Part shown: positions 10,165 to 20,679 of the stretch, piece after piece
Position numbering within the stretch: the first letter of the stretch is position 1
Layout: each line of letters begins with the position of its first letter
Assembly: GCA_947579605.1 (NCBI GenBank)
Contig: OX388311.1
Coordinates: 32,242,951-32,306,950 of the forward strand
DNA from: Athripsodes cinereus
Lineage: Eukaryota; Arthropoda; Insecta; Trichoptera; Leptoceridae
Length of the DNA stretch: 64,000 nt
Direction: 5' to 3'
The notes under the pieces: generated by a model
Told to the model about the DNA's origin: nothing
The model's input: only the letters and a program-made list of their open reading frames with translations
The model's database searches: none
Position numbers and translations under genes: made by a program

Positions 10165-10780
10165 GTGGCCGGTGCTAGAGTAAACGGTGCACTTCGACCC
10201 ATTGTCAGCAATGACAATGTGTCGAACATGGCTAAAATGCTGGTGCACAATACCATTCTGGTACCGTCACTTACGTATGCAAGCGAGACACGGACGTGGT
10301 TGAAGAAGGACGAAAGTGGAATAAATGCAGTAGAGATGCGATCGTTGAGAAGAATGGTTGGTAAAACGCTGCGTGATAGAGTGAAGAATGAGGATATTAG
10401 AAGAATGAGCGGATGCAAGAAGACTGTTGTGGACAGAATGCGTGTAAATAAATTGAGATGGTTTGGTCATGTGGAACGAATGAAAGAGGAAAGAATGACA
10501 AAGAGGATATACTTATCTGAAAGAAAGGGTGTGAGGAAACGCGGGCGTCCGAGAACCACGTGGCTTGATCACGTGGACCAAATTCTCAAGGACGGCCGCG
10601 TGTTGAGTAAGAGGAACCGACGTGCGTGTATGAGGAACTGTATGAATGTGGAGGAAGCGAAGGAAGTGTGTAAAGATAGATCTGTTTGGCGTTCCGTTCT
10701 CTCTGCCTACCCCACTTGGGACACGGCGTGAGGGTATAGTATAGTAGTATAGTACAGTAAAGAATGAATAAAATAAAATA
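10165..10780 (+). mobile_element. LINE family B, longest 3' fragment
   Basis: An open frame to TGA near 10729 encodes a reverse-transcriptase C-terminus: a thumb-like start with VPSLTYASETRTWLKKDE, then RRMVGKTLRDRVKNEDIRRM, LRWFGHVERM, RKRGRPRTTWLDHVDQILKD and NRRACMRNCMNVEEAKEVCK. After the stop comes a TATAGTATAG-type tail followed by AATAAAATAAA (about 10733-10785). Six other partial copies occur here. The catalytic RT core is absent, so it is 5' truncated. Confidence 0.85.
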
Positions 10781-11279
10781 AATAAATAGATGAGAAGTGC
10801 AGAACTGTTTCACCCTGCTCGGAACAGGGCATTTTTCACTAGTCATTGCGATTGTCAACGTCAAGGGGACCCAAAATATCCCATAAAGTAGAAGATGAAA
10901 GTATACATTAGCAAAATATTTATAAAATAATGTATTTGAGAAATCAGAAAAAAACATTACATCTGATTATACAGTGTAGATGGAGCGAGGTAATAATTTT
11001 TAATGATTGGCGAGTTTTGGACATCCATTCACAAAGATGTGTTATGAATAGGCAATTATGTAAATAAAGTATTTGTCAATTTATGTTAGATTTTTCCTTG
11101 TCGCATATCAAAACGAACAAAAGAATATGAAATGAGTGATAAAACTTTATAATGATGGTCAAAACATGAAATGTTCAAAATAATCGGATATTATTTTGAA
11201 CGTTTCAAATTTAATTTGATACTTTCAATTTTTTAATGAGCTTTTAAATATTGACGGTATTTTATTATTAGATTAGTGG
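10781..11279. other. spacer, nothing identified
   Basis: AT-rich sequence with no recognisable repeat or ORF. Confidence 0.4.
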
Positions 11280-11592
11280 ACTTTGGTGGGTGTGTGTATT
11301 TTTATGTGTATTTATATTTTTAACATTTTTTGCATTCGTTTACTTTTTTACATTTATGGCATTTTATACATTTTTATCATTTTTTACACATTTATATTTT
11401 TACATTTTATAAATTTTTTACATTTTCACATTTTTTTTTTACATTTTTTGTGTTCTTAGCATTTCAAGTCTGTTTATTGGATTGGTAAGAAAGGGATCTT
11501 AATTGGTTTGCTCATTGTTGTTTTTTAATGTTTGTACTAATTGTTTCAACTGTTTGATCTTTACAGAATAAATAAAATAAAAAAAAAAAATG
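11280..11592 (+). repeat. dispersed repeat Y (LINE-type 3' UTR)
   Basis: A degenerate run of ACATTTTT/GCATTTT-like units (11325-11460) is followed by GGTAAGAAAGGGATCTTAAT, GGTTTGCTCATTG and AGAATAAATAAAATAAAAAA. The same order occurs at 50195-50405. The poly(A)-like end suggests an LTR-less retroelement 3' UTR; the source is unidentified. Confidence 0.6.
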
Positions 11593-12107
11593 TCTAGATT
11601 TCCCTTTTTATTCATTATTCTTTTTTATCATCCTTAGGCCATTGATTGTGCACTTGGAATCATCAGGCAATTATAAAAAAAGTGCAGTGTCACAAACACA
11701 AACAAATCACTATGTAAAGAAATTTGATCGGATCGAAGTTATTTAGAGTATAATATATTATATAGTCCCATAAATAGTTTCAAGTGGGGCAGCCAGTAGA
11801 ACTTTCCTTTCCAAAAAAAAAACAACATTTAAGATAGGTGAAATAATAAATAATAATTAATAAATTGGCCTTAGTCAAAGAGGGTCAGATCACTAACAGT
11901 CCCATTTAGCATTTCGTCGATGTTCTAAAAGGCTTTTCCAACATGATGCCTTTTCACATAATGGGGGAGCCTTAACATTACAGCGCAATTTATCATAAAG
12001 CGTATACTAAGATATTTAAGTGGGGTAACCTGTAGATCAATTGTTTAAACATGCTGCTCATTATCTTTGAGTCATATAAAATAAACACATCTAGGATAGA
12101 TTATGTT
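11593..12107. other. spacer with a possible repeat X relic
   Basis: CAAGTGGGGCAGCCAGTAGA near 11781 resembles dispersed repeat X (35698). Otherwise nothing is recognised. Confidence 0.4.
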
Positions 12108-12279
12108 ATGTAATTTGAAACAAGTGTTTCTTTCTACATACTATTGATTGTTAATTCGCAGAGAAACGTCTTTCGACTTATGAGGTCATTATCAATAAGG
12201 GATTGATTTATAAGTCGAAAGACGTCTCTCTGCGAATTAACAATCAATAGTAGAAAGAAACACTTGTTTCAAATTACAT
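12108..12279. mobile_element. palindromic element S, copy 1 (inverted Penelope-like ends?)
   Basis: Both arms read outward as GAAAGACGTCTCTCTGCGAA, then CAATCAATAGTAGAAAGAAA, then CACTTGTTTCAAATTACAT, around a loop near 12181-12205. Copies at 40064 and 52870 share the arm plan. The sequence order (GAAAGNCG, AATAA-like, GTGTTT-like) parallels the termini at 12640, 40900 and 44296, so the arms may be two retroelement ends joined head to head (inference). Confidence 0.65.
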
Positions 12280-12339
12280 AATTATGGAATTCTACTACGT
12301 GTGCACCAATACAATTAATAAAGATGATGTTATTATATT

Positions 12340-12476
12340 TTATTCTTCTTGCACATCATCAATCACATAATAAAATCAACAAATCTGTTTACATAAGAAA
12401 TAATGTGATGATATGCAGGGCAAGATTATCACTTTGTAGTGATTTCTTCCATCTAACCACAATATACATGATTTAA
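12340..12476 (-). repeat. dispersed repeat Z, copy 1
   Basis: On the minus strand it contains TGGTTAGATGGAAGAAATCA, TGCATATCATCACATTATTT and GATGATGTGCAAGAAGAATA, matching 63648-63782 on the plus strand nearly base for base. The length (about 135 bp) and A-rich end suggest a retroelement 3' fragment. Confidence 0.65.
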
Positions 12477-12639
12477 GAGTTCTTCTTTTTGGCGTGGATG
12501 TAACGTCCTAGAAATTTAGAATTGATATATCAGACAGTGTCCTTTAGGTGCTCCGGGACGTAAAATACACTTTGGCTTTAGGTCCAAGGCAGTAACAATG
12601 AAGATATTAATCTAAAACTGTCTTGATAAAGTTAAACTT

Positions 12640-12735
12640 TTCGCTAGCCTGATGATGAGAGTGGAAGCTCTTGAAAGCCGGCTCGTGTCCAATAAAAAGT
12701 CACTGTGGATATACTATAAATAAGTGTTTTATTTA
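12640..12735 (+). ncRNA. Penelope-like terminus with hammerhead-like core (copy 1)
   Basis: CTGATGA (12649-12655) is followed by a GAGAG/CTCTT stem, GAAA (12673-12676), then AGCCGGCT, which can form a 2-bp helix III with a tetraloop, and C at 12684 as the candidate cleavage base. This is the order of a minimal type I hammerhead. The helix I partners adjoining the core are weak (only the first two pairs fit), so activity is doubtful. AATAAAAAGTCACTG and ATAAGTGTTTTATTT follow, as at related termini. Hammerhead motifs are known in Penelope-like retroelements. Confidence 0.45.
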
Positions 12736-13024
12736 TAATTAAAACTATCTTGTAAATTATCCAAGTGTAAAAATAATTTTATAGAATTTATAAAATATAT
12801 TAAACTAATTCAAATTAATAGATATACGTTGTTCCAAAAATGTATACATACAATGAATTTTAATAGGAGGAAAAGATAAATAAAACAGATTTCGCACGAA
12901 TATTTTTATTTACATCAATATTTCATAGCTTCACTCTTTCTTACCACGGGCGTAACTAAGTATGGGAAAATATGCGTCAGCAGGATTACTCTTCATACAA
13001 TCTTTGAAAAAATAAAGAAATTAT

Positions 13025-13170
13025 ACAATTTAAATTCAGCGATGAGGTATGTTGCCCATCTTGAATGTCTTGGTAAACTTCATCGATGAATTTAATATGC
13101 AAAATGTCTTTATTTTTTCAAACACTCGCCTTCTACAATTTTCGAGTGTCATGTAAAAGCAGGTTTTCAA
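13025..13170. repeat. dispersed repeat X, inverted pair of fragments
   Basis: 13036-13075 is the reverse complement of the AAGACATTCAGGATGGG...CATCGCTGA part of repeat X. 13080-13160 is the next part in forward orientation (GAATTTAATATGCAAAATGT, then CGAGTGTCATG). The copy at 35698 shows the collinear order. Confidence 0.5.
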
Positions 13171-13216
13171 AAAAATAAAGGCAAAATAAACATACAAGTT
13201 ATAAATAAAGATATTA

Positions 13217-13326
13217 AACTCCCCTTTCACGACACAAGCTTTTAGTAGCTTACTGTGAAAGGTGTATAAGGTTGTATTTGAGTTTATAACAAAACCCAGA
13301 TATATCTTTTTTTTTTTTAAAAAAAG
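13217..13326 (+). mobile_element. SINE family A, 3' part
   Basis: Contains AAACTCCCCTTTCACGACAC, CTTACTGTGAAAGGTGTATA and ACCCAGATATATC followed by a T/A tract. The tRNA-like head is missing. Confidence 0.75.
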
Positions 13327-13639
13327 ATGTATGATTAATATTATATCCTATATGAGACAAAAACACTGAAGACTTAGAACCAGAAGAGCCGACCCCAAGT
13401 AAAATGGCTAAAGTCCGTAAGAAGGAAAAAAGAAACATGATTAATCACCTTGGGGAAATTTTTTATCCTCCTATTATTATTATCTCATATCTCATTTATT
13501 TAACAAAACAATATTAGATTCTACATTCTGAACACAATATAAGATTAACAATAAAATTTAAATAAAACATTAAATGACAAAAACCATAAAATATTAAAAT
13601 AAATTTATATTCAAAATGTAGAACCCCAACATTATTCGA

Positions 13640-14130
13640 GTTGATTCTTCCATGATGTTCTATGAAATAGTACAATCATGGGAGATCACTTACAGAGCTA
13701 CAGGGACAAAAACCTTCTTACTATCCTAGTGGACGATAGAAGTACGGCCTTCTGCATGCTGTATTTGAGCCTATCATCTACTTCCAGTTTTCTGAGATTG
13801 CTTGACAGACTCTTAGGTATTAAACCATTCACAGACAACACTATAGGCACGATGATTGTGGTAGGTGTTCTCCACATATCTTTGATTTCGTGAGCAAGAT
13901 CAAGATATTTTATTATCTTATCTTGCTCAGCTTTATTTAAATTTTCATCATGCGGAAAAGTGATGTCTATGATGTATGTTTTACGGCATCTGCGATCAAC
14001 CAACACAATATCTGGTCGATTAGCTAGAATAGTTCGATCAGTTTGAATTGGTCGATCCCAGTAGAGTTTAGTGTCATTGTTTTCAAGTACCGATACTGGA
14101 CAATAATAATTATAGTATGGTAATTTTGAT
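13640..14130 (-). pseudogene. non-LTR retrotransposon C-terminus with PD-(D/E)XK-like motif
   Basis: The minus strand encodes NDTKLYWDRPIQTDRTI, NRPDIVLVDRRCRKTYIID, ITFPHDENLNKAEQDKIIKY, then MWRTPTTIIVPIVLSVNGLI and QKAVLLSSTRIVRRFLSL before a stop near 13698. PD followed by D and K about 10 residues later resembles the restriction-like endonuclease fold at the C-terminus of R2-type LINEs. That is established for R2-like clades; its assignment here is inference. No RT domain is visible upstream (5' truncated), but the visible part has no internal stop. Confidence 0.7.
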
Positions 14131-14164
14131 GCCGGTTCAATTAATTTATTTATTCAATTAATTT

Positions 14165-14465
14165 AATTATTATTATTATTGCTGACAATAAGACGATTCT
14201 TACAAGGATCATTACATCTGAAGGCCAATCTGATCCCAGAAGATAGCCTTGAACGATATGATCCAAACGACAACACAACTACATTATATATTTTTCTTGT
14301 AAATTCTGCATACGTCACGTTAAAGATATCAATTTCTCCAGCCAGACCATTAAACATTTGAATAGCCCTTCCCATTGGGGAATTTGCCAATATGTTTTTC
14401 TGCTTTGAGGCTGGTAAAAAAAATTGTGATGCCGAGAACTTCCAAATGCACGGGCTTCGCTCAGG
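14165..14465 (-). mobile_element. LINE family H, RT C-terminal fragment
   Basis: The minus strand encodes NILANSPMGRAIQMFNGLAG and EIDIFNVTYAEFTRKIYNVV, the usual end of CR1/Jockey-like RT ORFs (N-S-L-P-like helix, then a short C-terminal helix). The plus-strand copy at 23085-23350 shares it. The region between 14466 and 14847 is AT-rich with nothing identified. Confidence 0.65.
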
Positions 14466-14847
14466 GTCCTCAAATGCTACGGTTGTGTACGCCACTGTGT
14501 CTAACGCATGTTTTTAAATGCCATACTTTTATTATTTGAATTCAAACAAACAATATTTTAAATAATTAAAAACCTGCTTTAATAATTACCGTGTACTAAA
14601 TACATTCCTGTTAATAAATTTCAACTGAACATTGGAAGAATTAATCAGTTATTTTGCAATAATATATGGACAACATTATCATTATTTAGTATTACTAGAA
14701 TATTTTAAATAGGTGTACGTACTGTTGAACATATTTTCATTTTGTTAATTATTTATTACAATCATGTTGTAGACTGGGGGTCGACAAACTATTGTCTATG
14801 GACCAAATAGTTTTTAACTCAACCCATAGATAATAATATTATAAATA

Positions 14848-15182
14848 ACTAGCTGACCCGGCAAACTTTGTTTTTCCTATATAAATTATTTCTAGATTAC
14901 TAATATCGCTTTTAAAAAATAGGGGTTGATGGTAGAAGGGTGAAAATATAGGGCTGTATGTATTTTTTAATGCCTCACCATAAAAAAATTGTCCAAAAAA
15001 ATAAAAATAAAAAATTCAAGGTGGACAACCCTTAACGCTTAGGGTTATGCAAAATAGATGTTGGCCGATTCTCAGACCTACCCGATAAGCACACAAAATT
15101 TCATCAAAATCAGTCCAGTCGTTTCGGAGGAGTATGATACGAGTAACAAACATCGTGACACGAGAATTTTATATATTAGATA
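14848..15182 (+). repeat. dispersed insect repeat beginning ACTAGCTGACCCGGCAAAC
   Basis: It runs from ACTAGCTGACCCGGCAAACT through AAAATCAGTCCAGTCGTTTC and GGAGGAGTATGATACGAGTA to GACACGAGAATTTTATATAT, an arrangement seen in many insect genomes as a LINE or SINE end with a TATATTAGA terminus. No ORF of its own. Confidence 0.6.
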
Positions 15183-15309
15183 TTCTGCGAAGAAAAGGTA
15201 TCTGACTCTTTTTGCTGTAAGTTATGGAGAGTCCTGTAAAAAGCAGGTGTTCACATATAAGACATTTAACTTAGAACATTACAGAAAATTGGAAAGGTGT
15301 TTCGATGAT

Positions 15310-15465
15310 CACGAATCGGCTTAGGCTGGTTGAAGTGTATTTTACCGGTAAAATACGAAAACAATGTTTAATGACAAGCTCATTAGAGCTTATCGGGATT
15401 TTGCACACATATTGTAATTTTTATTTGAATAAAGTATTTTATTATTAAAAAAAAAAAACATACCA
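15310..15465 (+). repeat. repeat fragment with retroelement-type tail
   Basis: CGGCTTAGGCTGGTTGAAGT starts a motif also found at 31425 and 52443. The segment ends with GAATAAAGTATTTTATTATT and a 12-A tract (about 15427-15459), typical of a reverse-transcribed 3' end. Confidence 0.5.
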
Positions 15466-16571
15466 GGAGAAATTCTGATTGTGGTAATGCTTATGGTTTA
15501 TTATTATGTACTAGTTGGTTGTTTAAATTTTATGTACCCATTGTTATTATTGTGTTTTAAATAAATAAATGTAGGTACTTTGTTGTTGTTAAAATATTTA
15601 ACTAGATATTTAACATCTGGAATACAGAAATGAGACACCTATGCTTGCCATCCTGGACTTTTCTTATTTTAATAACTGGCTCGGTGTAAACGACTCGCAT
15701 GTTTATAACATGTTGTTATGATTTTTGTAACAATTGGTAAAATGTTCACGTAGATATAAGTGCAATTATTAATTTTTCATATTTTTAAATGATATTTTTT
15801 CTTCACGTTTGTTAATCTTTTCATGATAAGTAAACTACATATTATAAAAATATTTTTACATTATCAAGTAGTCGGTGGTAGATTTAGAGCCACCGGCGAA
15901 AAATATTTGAAATTTATACATATACACATAAATCTGACGTCACAATTAAGTTATACCACATAAAATGTATAGAAATTTTAACTAGGGCTAAAAATAGTAT
16001 CTGACCACTGTCATGGACCGACATTCATTATTTAAATAAAAGAGAAATACAAAATAATGAACAAGAGGACAGGCCATTTCTGCGTGTGAAACTAGTTGAC
16101 ATTAAATCAAAACTCTACTTTATTCTAGATTTAAGCCCAAATCCGCTCAGGGAACATTAAATTGAATAAAAGTTATTATTTATTGATTTAGCTGTAAAGT
16201 TGTGGTAGTTTCTAAACATTATTATGAATGTTTGGAGTCACTAATACCACTAAATTTTAGTGGTATAAGTAAAGTTTTTTGACTCAAAACATTCGTAGCA
16301 ATGAATAAAAGTAAGTAAAAAGGCGAATATTTTTTGAGTAAAGTGAAGCGGGACTTGAACTTCAAAACTCTCCTTTTCATGAGGTATGCTTTATCCAATT
16401 AAGCTACCGAGCGATAAGTAGAAAACTTCGAAATTTTCTCTTATAAACCACAATGACAGCTTCGTGTGTGTATATTGTTCTGGCAAAAGTGATAATTTAC
16501 AATTACATAACCATAAAAATAACTTCTTTGTAAATATGATTCTATTATTATCCAGATAATTGTTTTATTTT
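15466..16571. other. spacer with one hairpin and one tRNA-like relic
   Basis: A hairpin at 16226-16294 pairs GAATGTTTGGAGTCA with TGACTCAAAACATTC, and inside it ATACCACTAAA with TTTAGTGGTAT. On the minus strand at 16365-16415, TAGCTTAATTGGATAAAGC and GTTCAAGTCCCGC look like an A and B box of a tRNA-derived repeat. A related B box is near 22287-22305. Nothing else is identified. Confidence 0.5.
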
Positions 16572-16985
16572 GGAGATGTGATCGTTGAGAAGAATGGTTG
16601 GTAAAATGCTGCGTGAAGAGTGAAGAATGAGGATATTAGAAGAATTAGTGGATGCAAGAAGAGCGTTGTGGACAGAATGCGCCTGAATAAACTACGGTGG
16701 CTTGGACATGTTGAACGAATGAACTAGGTAGGAATGACAAAAAGCATATTTTATATACTTGTCTGAAAGAAAGGGTGTGAGGAAGCGCGGGCGTTCTCAA
16801 TTCTCAACGACGGCCAAATTCTCAACGTGTGTTGAGTAAGAGGAACTGACGTGCATGTATGAGAAACTGTATGAATGTGGAGGAAGCGAAGGAAGTGTGT
16901 AAAGATAAATCTCTTTGGCGTTCCGTTCTTTCTGCCTACTCCACTTGGGACACGGCGTGAGGGTAAAGTATAGATAGTATAGTTG
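16572..16985 (+). mobile_element. LINE family B, degraded copy
   Basis: Same order as 10165-10780 from GAGATGTGATCGTTGAGAAG through the CACTTGGGACACGGCGTGAG terminus, followed by an AGTATAGATAGTATAG tail. Frameshifts and a deletion near 16790-16830 break the ORF. It shares its 5' boundary sequence with the copy at 63125. Confidence 0.8.
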
Positions 16986-17777
16986 TTTTATTTTTCTAAA
17001 TGTAATTTGGGTATTATAATAATTTTGCAATGTGAAAAACGTTTTTGAGACATAAATCGTCGAGAAATCGGTTTGGCTCTCATGCCAATATGACTTATAG
17101 CTATAAATAGGCAAATAAATAATTAGGCATTTGTTTTCTTTTGCTTGCTCGGTAAAATCAGCTATTAACGACATATAAACAAATGAAAATATTTACACGA
17201 GTTTTGTTAGTAAAAGTAGATATTGTTATTGTTTTAAAAAAACTATTAATAATAACAACTACAATAATGCCAACAGATTCGTTTTAATATTCTACATACA
17301 AGTACATAGTTTTGTGTTATTATTATTAAAATTAATTGCATCTTTAAAACTTTTTATGTTTAATGAGAATATTTAAATTATTTGTCTGCTATATATACTA
17401 GTTTATTCCATACCTTCCCATAATGATATCGTTATTATTTATTTGACCATTATTTTGAAAGATTACACCCTTTTATGAGAAGTTCTCACTGCCTTGTTAG
17501 ATGTTATCAGAGGGAAAAGTAATATTAAAATAATTATATTAGAAAATACATATTGGTTTCATTCTAATTAATTATCAATATAATTCATTTTAAAACATAT
17601 TATATTAATATTTAATAAATATGAAAAATTTGTAAGCCTCACCTAAACCTAAATAAGTGTTATTTTTTGTCTATGAAAAAAGCACTAAGTAAATATTAAA
17701 ATATCATTTTTCCCTCTCACTTAAATGAAGTGGAGATGCATGTGGATTAATAGCATGTAAGTAACATGTAATTAATG
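16986..17777. other. AT-rich spacer, nothing identified
   Basis: No repeat or ORF is recognised. An open frame on the minus strand (16797-17174) overlaps the reverse of the LINE and is a shadow. Confidence 0.4.
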
Positions 17778-18300
17778 AGTGATAATGGTTTGAACATGTG
17801 GAGCGAATGGATGAGGAAATGATGTGTCTAAAATGGATGGATCTATCTGAAAGAGGGGGTGTGAGAAAGAGTGGAAGTTCGAGAACTACGTTCCTTGATC
17901 AAATTCTCAAGGACGACCACGTGTTGACTAAGAGAAATCAACGTGCGTGTAAAATATAATATAACATAACATAACATACATGGAAAATTCACACAGATCG
18001 AGCTAGTCCCAAACTAAGATGAATCTTGTATTATGGGTACTAACGCGACGATACACACATATACAATGTAACACCCAGACCCAGGACAATTTGAAAAAGG
18101 TCATTCTTCACTGTGCCCTGGCCGGGAATCGAACCCGGGACCTCGTGACTCAAAGGCAAGAGCATTACCTCCGTGTGACACCGGCCGAAATAAATTATAC
18201 GTATGCGGAAGAAGCGAGAGAAGTATGTGGGTATAGAGCTGTGTAGCGTTTCGTCCTCTCTGCCTTCCCTACTTGGGATACGGATTTAGGTAATAGATAG
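17778..18300 (+). mobile_element. LINE family B copy split by a SINE
   Basis: 17778-17955 (GGTTTGAACATGTGGAGCGA, then GAACTACG and AACGTGCGTGT) and 18188-18300 (GAAGAAGCGAGAGAAGTATG to CCTACTTGGGATACGG) are consecutive parts of family B. They are separated by a reversed SINE B at 17956-18187. Confidence 0.75.
17956..18187 (-). mobile_element. tRNA-derived SINE (family B), best copy
   Basis: On the minus strand it starts GGCCGGTGTCACACGGAGGT, with an A-box-like GGTAATGCTCTTGCC and a perfect B box GGGTTCGATTCCCGGCC. The body has GTCCTGGGTCTGGGTGTTAC and GTATCGTCGCGTTAGTACCC, and the tail is TGTTATGTTATGTTATATT. Other copies: 5028, 26110, 27410. Inserted in LINE B. Confidence 0.85.
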
Positions 18301-18304
18301 AATA

Positions 18305-18400
18305 AATATGCTTTTCGTGGCAATAAAAGTTGAAATATTCGGGATGACTGACAAGCCTCATCACTAAATTGAAGATGTTAAATATCTTATACAAGATGTT
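18305..18400 (+). repeat. dispersed repeat X fragment
   Basis: GGATGACTGACAAGCCTCAT, CACTAAATTGAAGATGTTAA and ATATCTTATAC match the central part of repeat X at 35698. 18401-18720 shows nothing else. Confidence 0.45.
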
Positions 18401-18727
18401 TACGAATATCAACACTCAAAGAGCTTCAAAAATGAGAAGGAAAGTTATTCTTTGCCGGATCAAGCTATATATTTTAAACAAAATATGTTGTTGAAATTAA
18501 TTAAAAAAGAGAGTTGTTCAGGATTGCGTATTTAAATTAATAATAATCAGACTTTAATTACCGTAATAAATATGTCCAAAATCAGGTTCGTGCGCCGCAT
18601 AGACAGTTGAAGTTTATAGCCAATCAAACATTTTTTGTAAATATTTGTAAAAATTTATAAAAAGTTTAATTATTGAATTTGATGTTCAGCGTCATCATTG
18701 TGAATGTGTTTTTTTTTATAACCAGCC

Positions 18728-18845
18728 CTGGGATTAACATGGTTTAAGTTTTAGCCCTCAGTGATAACATGGGTTTCGTTTTAGCCCTTAGTAAAAACAT
18801 TGGTTTAGTTTTAGCCCTCAGTGATAATACGGTTTATGTTTTATA
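18728..18845 (+). repeat. short tandem array, ~31-bp unit
   Basis: About 3.5 units of the pattern GATAACATGGTTT, then GTTTTAGCCCTCAGT. Successive units start near 18731, 18763, 18794 and 18825, with a few substitutions each. It ends 100 bp before the piggyBac element. Confidence 0.8.
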
Positions 18846-19079
18846 ATTACATATGTAGTCACTTTGTTGTTGAAAGCACTTTTGGCCTTTTAAAGGTCTA
18901 CTTGAGTCTAATATTTTGAATGACCCTCTTTATGAAGTCTACCTTAACTCATTATTGCCCAACTTTTTTTTTTTTTTAATTTTTTGAAACCGTCTTAAAG
19001 AATTATAGATTATTGATAGTTTAATAGGTTTCTAGTGAAAAAAATGCAAAAAAAAATTTTTTTACCCAAAAATTGGAGT

Positions 19080-20429
19080 GTTCCCAAATGGGAACTCTGG
19101 GATAATAAGCAACAAAATAAGTGCAGTATAAGGAACATATAAATAATAAAATGTAACATTCATAACATGTGAAAAAATGTATTTGATGAACATGATATAA
19201 TATTTATAAGCTTTTTTATTGAAATTATCAACAAAAAAAACAAACATAGACAATAATCAAAAAATAAAAATAATTATGAAAATAAAAAAAGCGTCATTTA
19301 CTTAGCATGAAATGCTCTAGAACAATTCATGTGGATGTGCACTTGACATTTTTGACAAATCTTTCTTGATTTTGCTTTGGGACAGTAACAATCCAATGTT
19401 TTATTCCATCAAACTGGTCGTTAGAATGAACTTTGGAAGACATAGGTTTAGTACTCTTAGTCCGACCAAAGGCTGTAATTAGTGTTCCATATATTTTTTA
19501 AATATACCATCGCAATATTTCGTCGAAAAGCAAGGTAGTCAAGCACAGAAGGCTTTTCAATTTTTTTGTGCAATTGCCAGATGTTGTGGACAACAGTGTC
19601 AATATAATAGGCGAACAAACACCACCACCATTTTTTTGATCTGATGCCGACTCTGTAATTTCTTATAGTTTGGTCCATTCGATCCACGCCACACATAAGC
19701 TTCTTATACTGTGCAATAACATTTGGCTGAGGTATTGACATTCTCTTTTTCTCCTTCTTGACCCATCTTGGTGCCAGCCTCCTGCCAATCTTGAACAATT
19801 GTATAATCTGCTTCTGTTTGCATCTGACGACCACTCTGGGCAGACATCGTTTTCTTATCTGGACAGACATCATTTTCATCGCCACTATCTTCTTCAGATT
19901 CATTTCCTTCTATTGGTGGTCGTAAATATATGTACTCCTATGTTTGCTGCATTTAAATCCTTTTCATTTTCCAATATATCTATAATATTTGCAGTTGTTA
20001 AGCTGTATTATAAATAAATAAAAATGTTAAGAAATGTTGTCATACAAAACCATTACTACTATATTATCCCATAGTTCCCATTTGGGAACATTAAAAATAA
20101 AACTATAATAATTGGAAAAATATATAACAATAATATTTTTTTGTGTCGTAGATAACAATTATACTTTATTTTTAGTAAGTATTCGTATTTTTTGAAAACA
20201 AAAAATATTTTTTTAAAAAAATATTCATACATGTTTTTCGCCATGTCGTCAACACTAAAAAACGCAAAATTCAAATTGACACAACAGGACACTAACGCAG
20301 TCTAGCATAAACTGAACTACACTAAAAAATTGTCCACTATAACTACTATTTTATAACAATTAAATACCGTCGTTAAATCTATCCTGTTTTGAAATATATT
20401 TGTTTTAACTTTTGTTCCCATTTGGGAAC
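19080..20429. repeat. three GTTCCC(AAA/TTT)GGGAAC motifs inside the piggyBac element
   Basis: GTTCCCAAATGGGAAC at 19080-19095 and its reverse complement at 20074-20089 and 20414-20429. The first and third are followed by CTCTGG on their respective strands. Position near both ends and inversion suggest transposase-binding subterminal repeats (inference). Confidence 0.7.
19300..19903 (-). pseudogene. piggyBac transposase C-terminal region, frameshifted
   Basis: The minus strand encodes RWVKKEKKRMSIPQPNVIAQ, KLMCGVDRMDQTIRNYRVGI, RSKKWWWCLFAYYIDTVVHN and LDYLAFRRNIAMVYL, the conserved end of the DDE_Tnp_1_7 domain (VDRMDQ and KKWWW are family signatures). A frame change near 19455-19475 leads to SSKVHSNDQFDGIKHWIV. 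Another near 19385 leads to a Cys-rich tail CPKAKSRKICQKCQVHIHMN with final FHAK and a stop near 19304, matching the C-terminal zinc-binding module of piggyBac proteins. The catalytic N-terminal two thirds are missing. Confidence 0.88.
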
Positions 20430-20679
20430 TCTGGTCAATAATGTGTTAATTTTGCATATCATATTCAGCCAGTAAACTTAAACCTGTCACAATTATGTTA
20501 CACGAAAGTGTACGGAAGATATTAAATAACATCAGCCATTTTACATGTGAAGATATGTTTGTTATTTAGCTGTCTGACACCAGATTATATTAAACACACG
20601 GAGATGTCCATCAAAACAGTTTGTCTTCTGGTTATCCAACTTATGAGATATGCCGTGATGCAGTGTTGTCTTTAAACGA

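Larger units (their letters stand above)
18948..20445 (-). mobile_element. piggyBac-family element, 1.5 kb, decayed
   Basis: It is bounded by TTAA on both sides (18944-18947 and 20446-20449), the hallmark target duplication of piggyBac. The left end CTCATTATTGCCC pairs with the right end read inward, CACATTATTGACC (11 of 13 bases). It holds the C-terminal part of a transposase on the minus strand (19300-19903) and three copies of a GTTCCCAAATGGGAAC-type motif. At ~1.5 kb, with only part of a transposase, it is internally deleted. Confidence 0.85.

Noticed and set aside
10586..10957. Minus-strand open frame of 123 codons
   Set aside because: It overlaps the sense LINE B coding region in antisense.
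16365..16415. Possible tRNA gene on the minus strand
   Set aside because: Box-like motifs are recognisable, but no complete cloverleaf can be drawn by eye.
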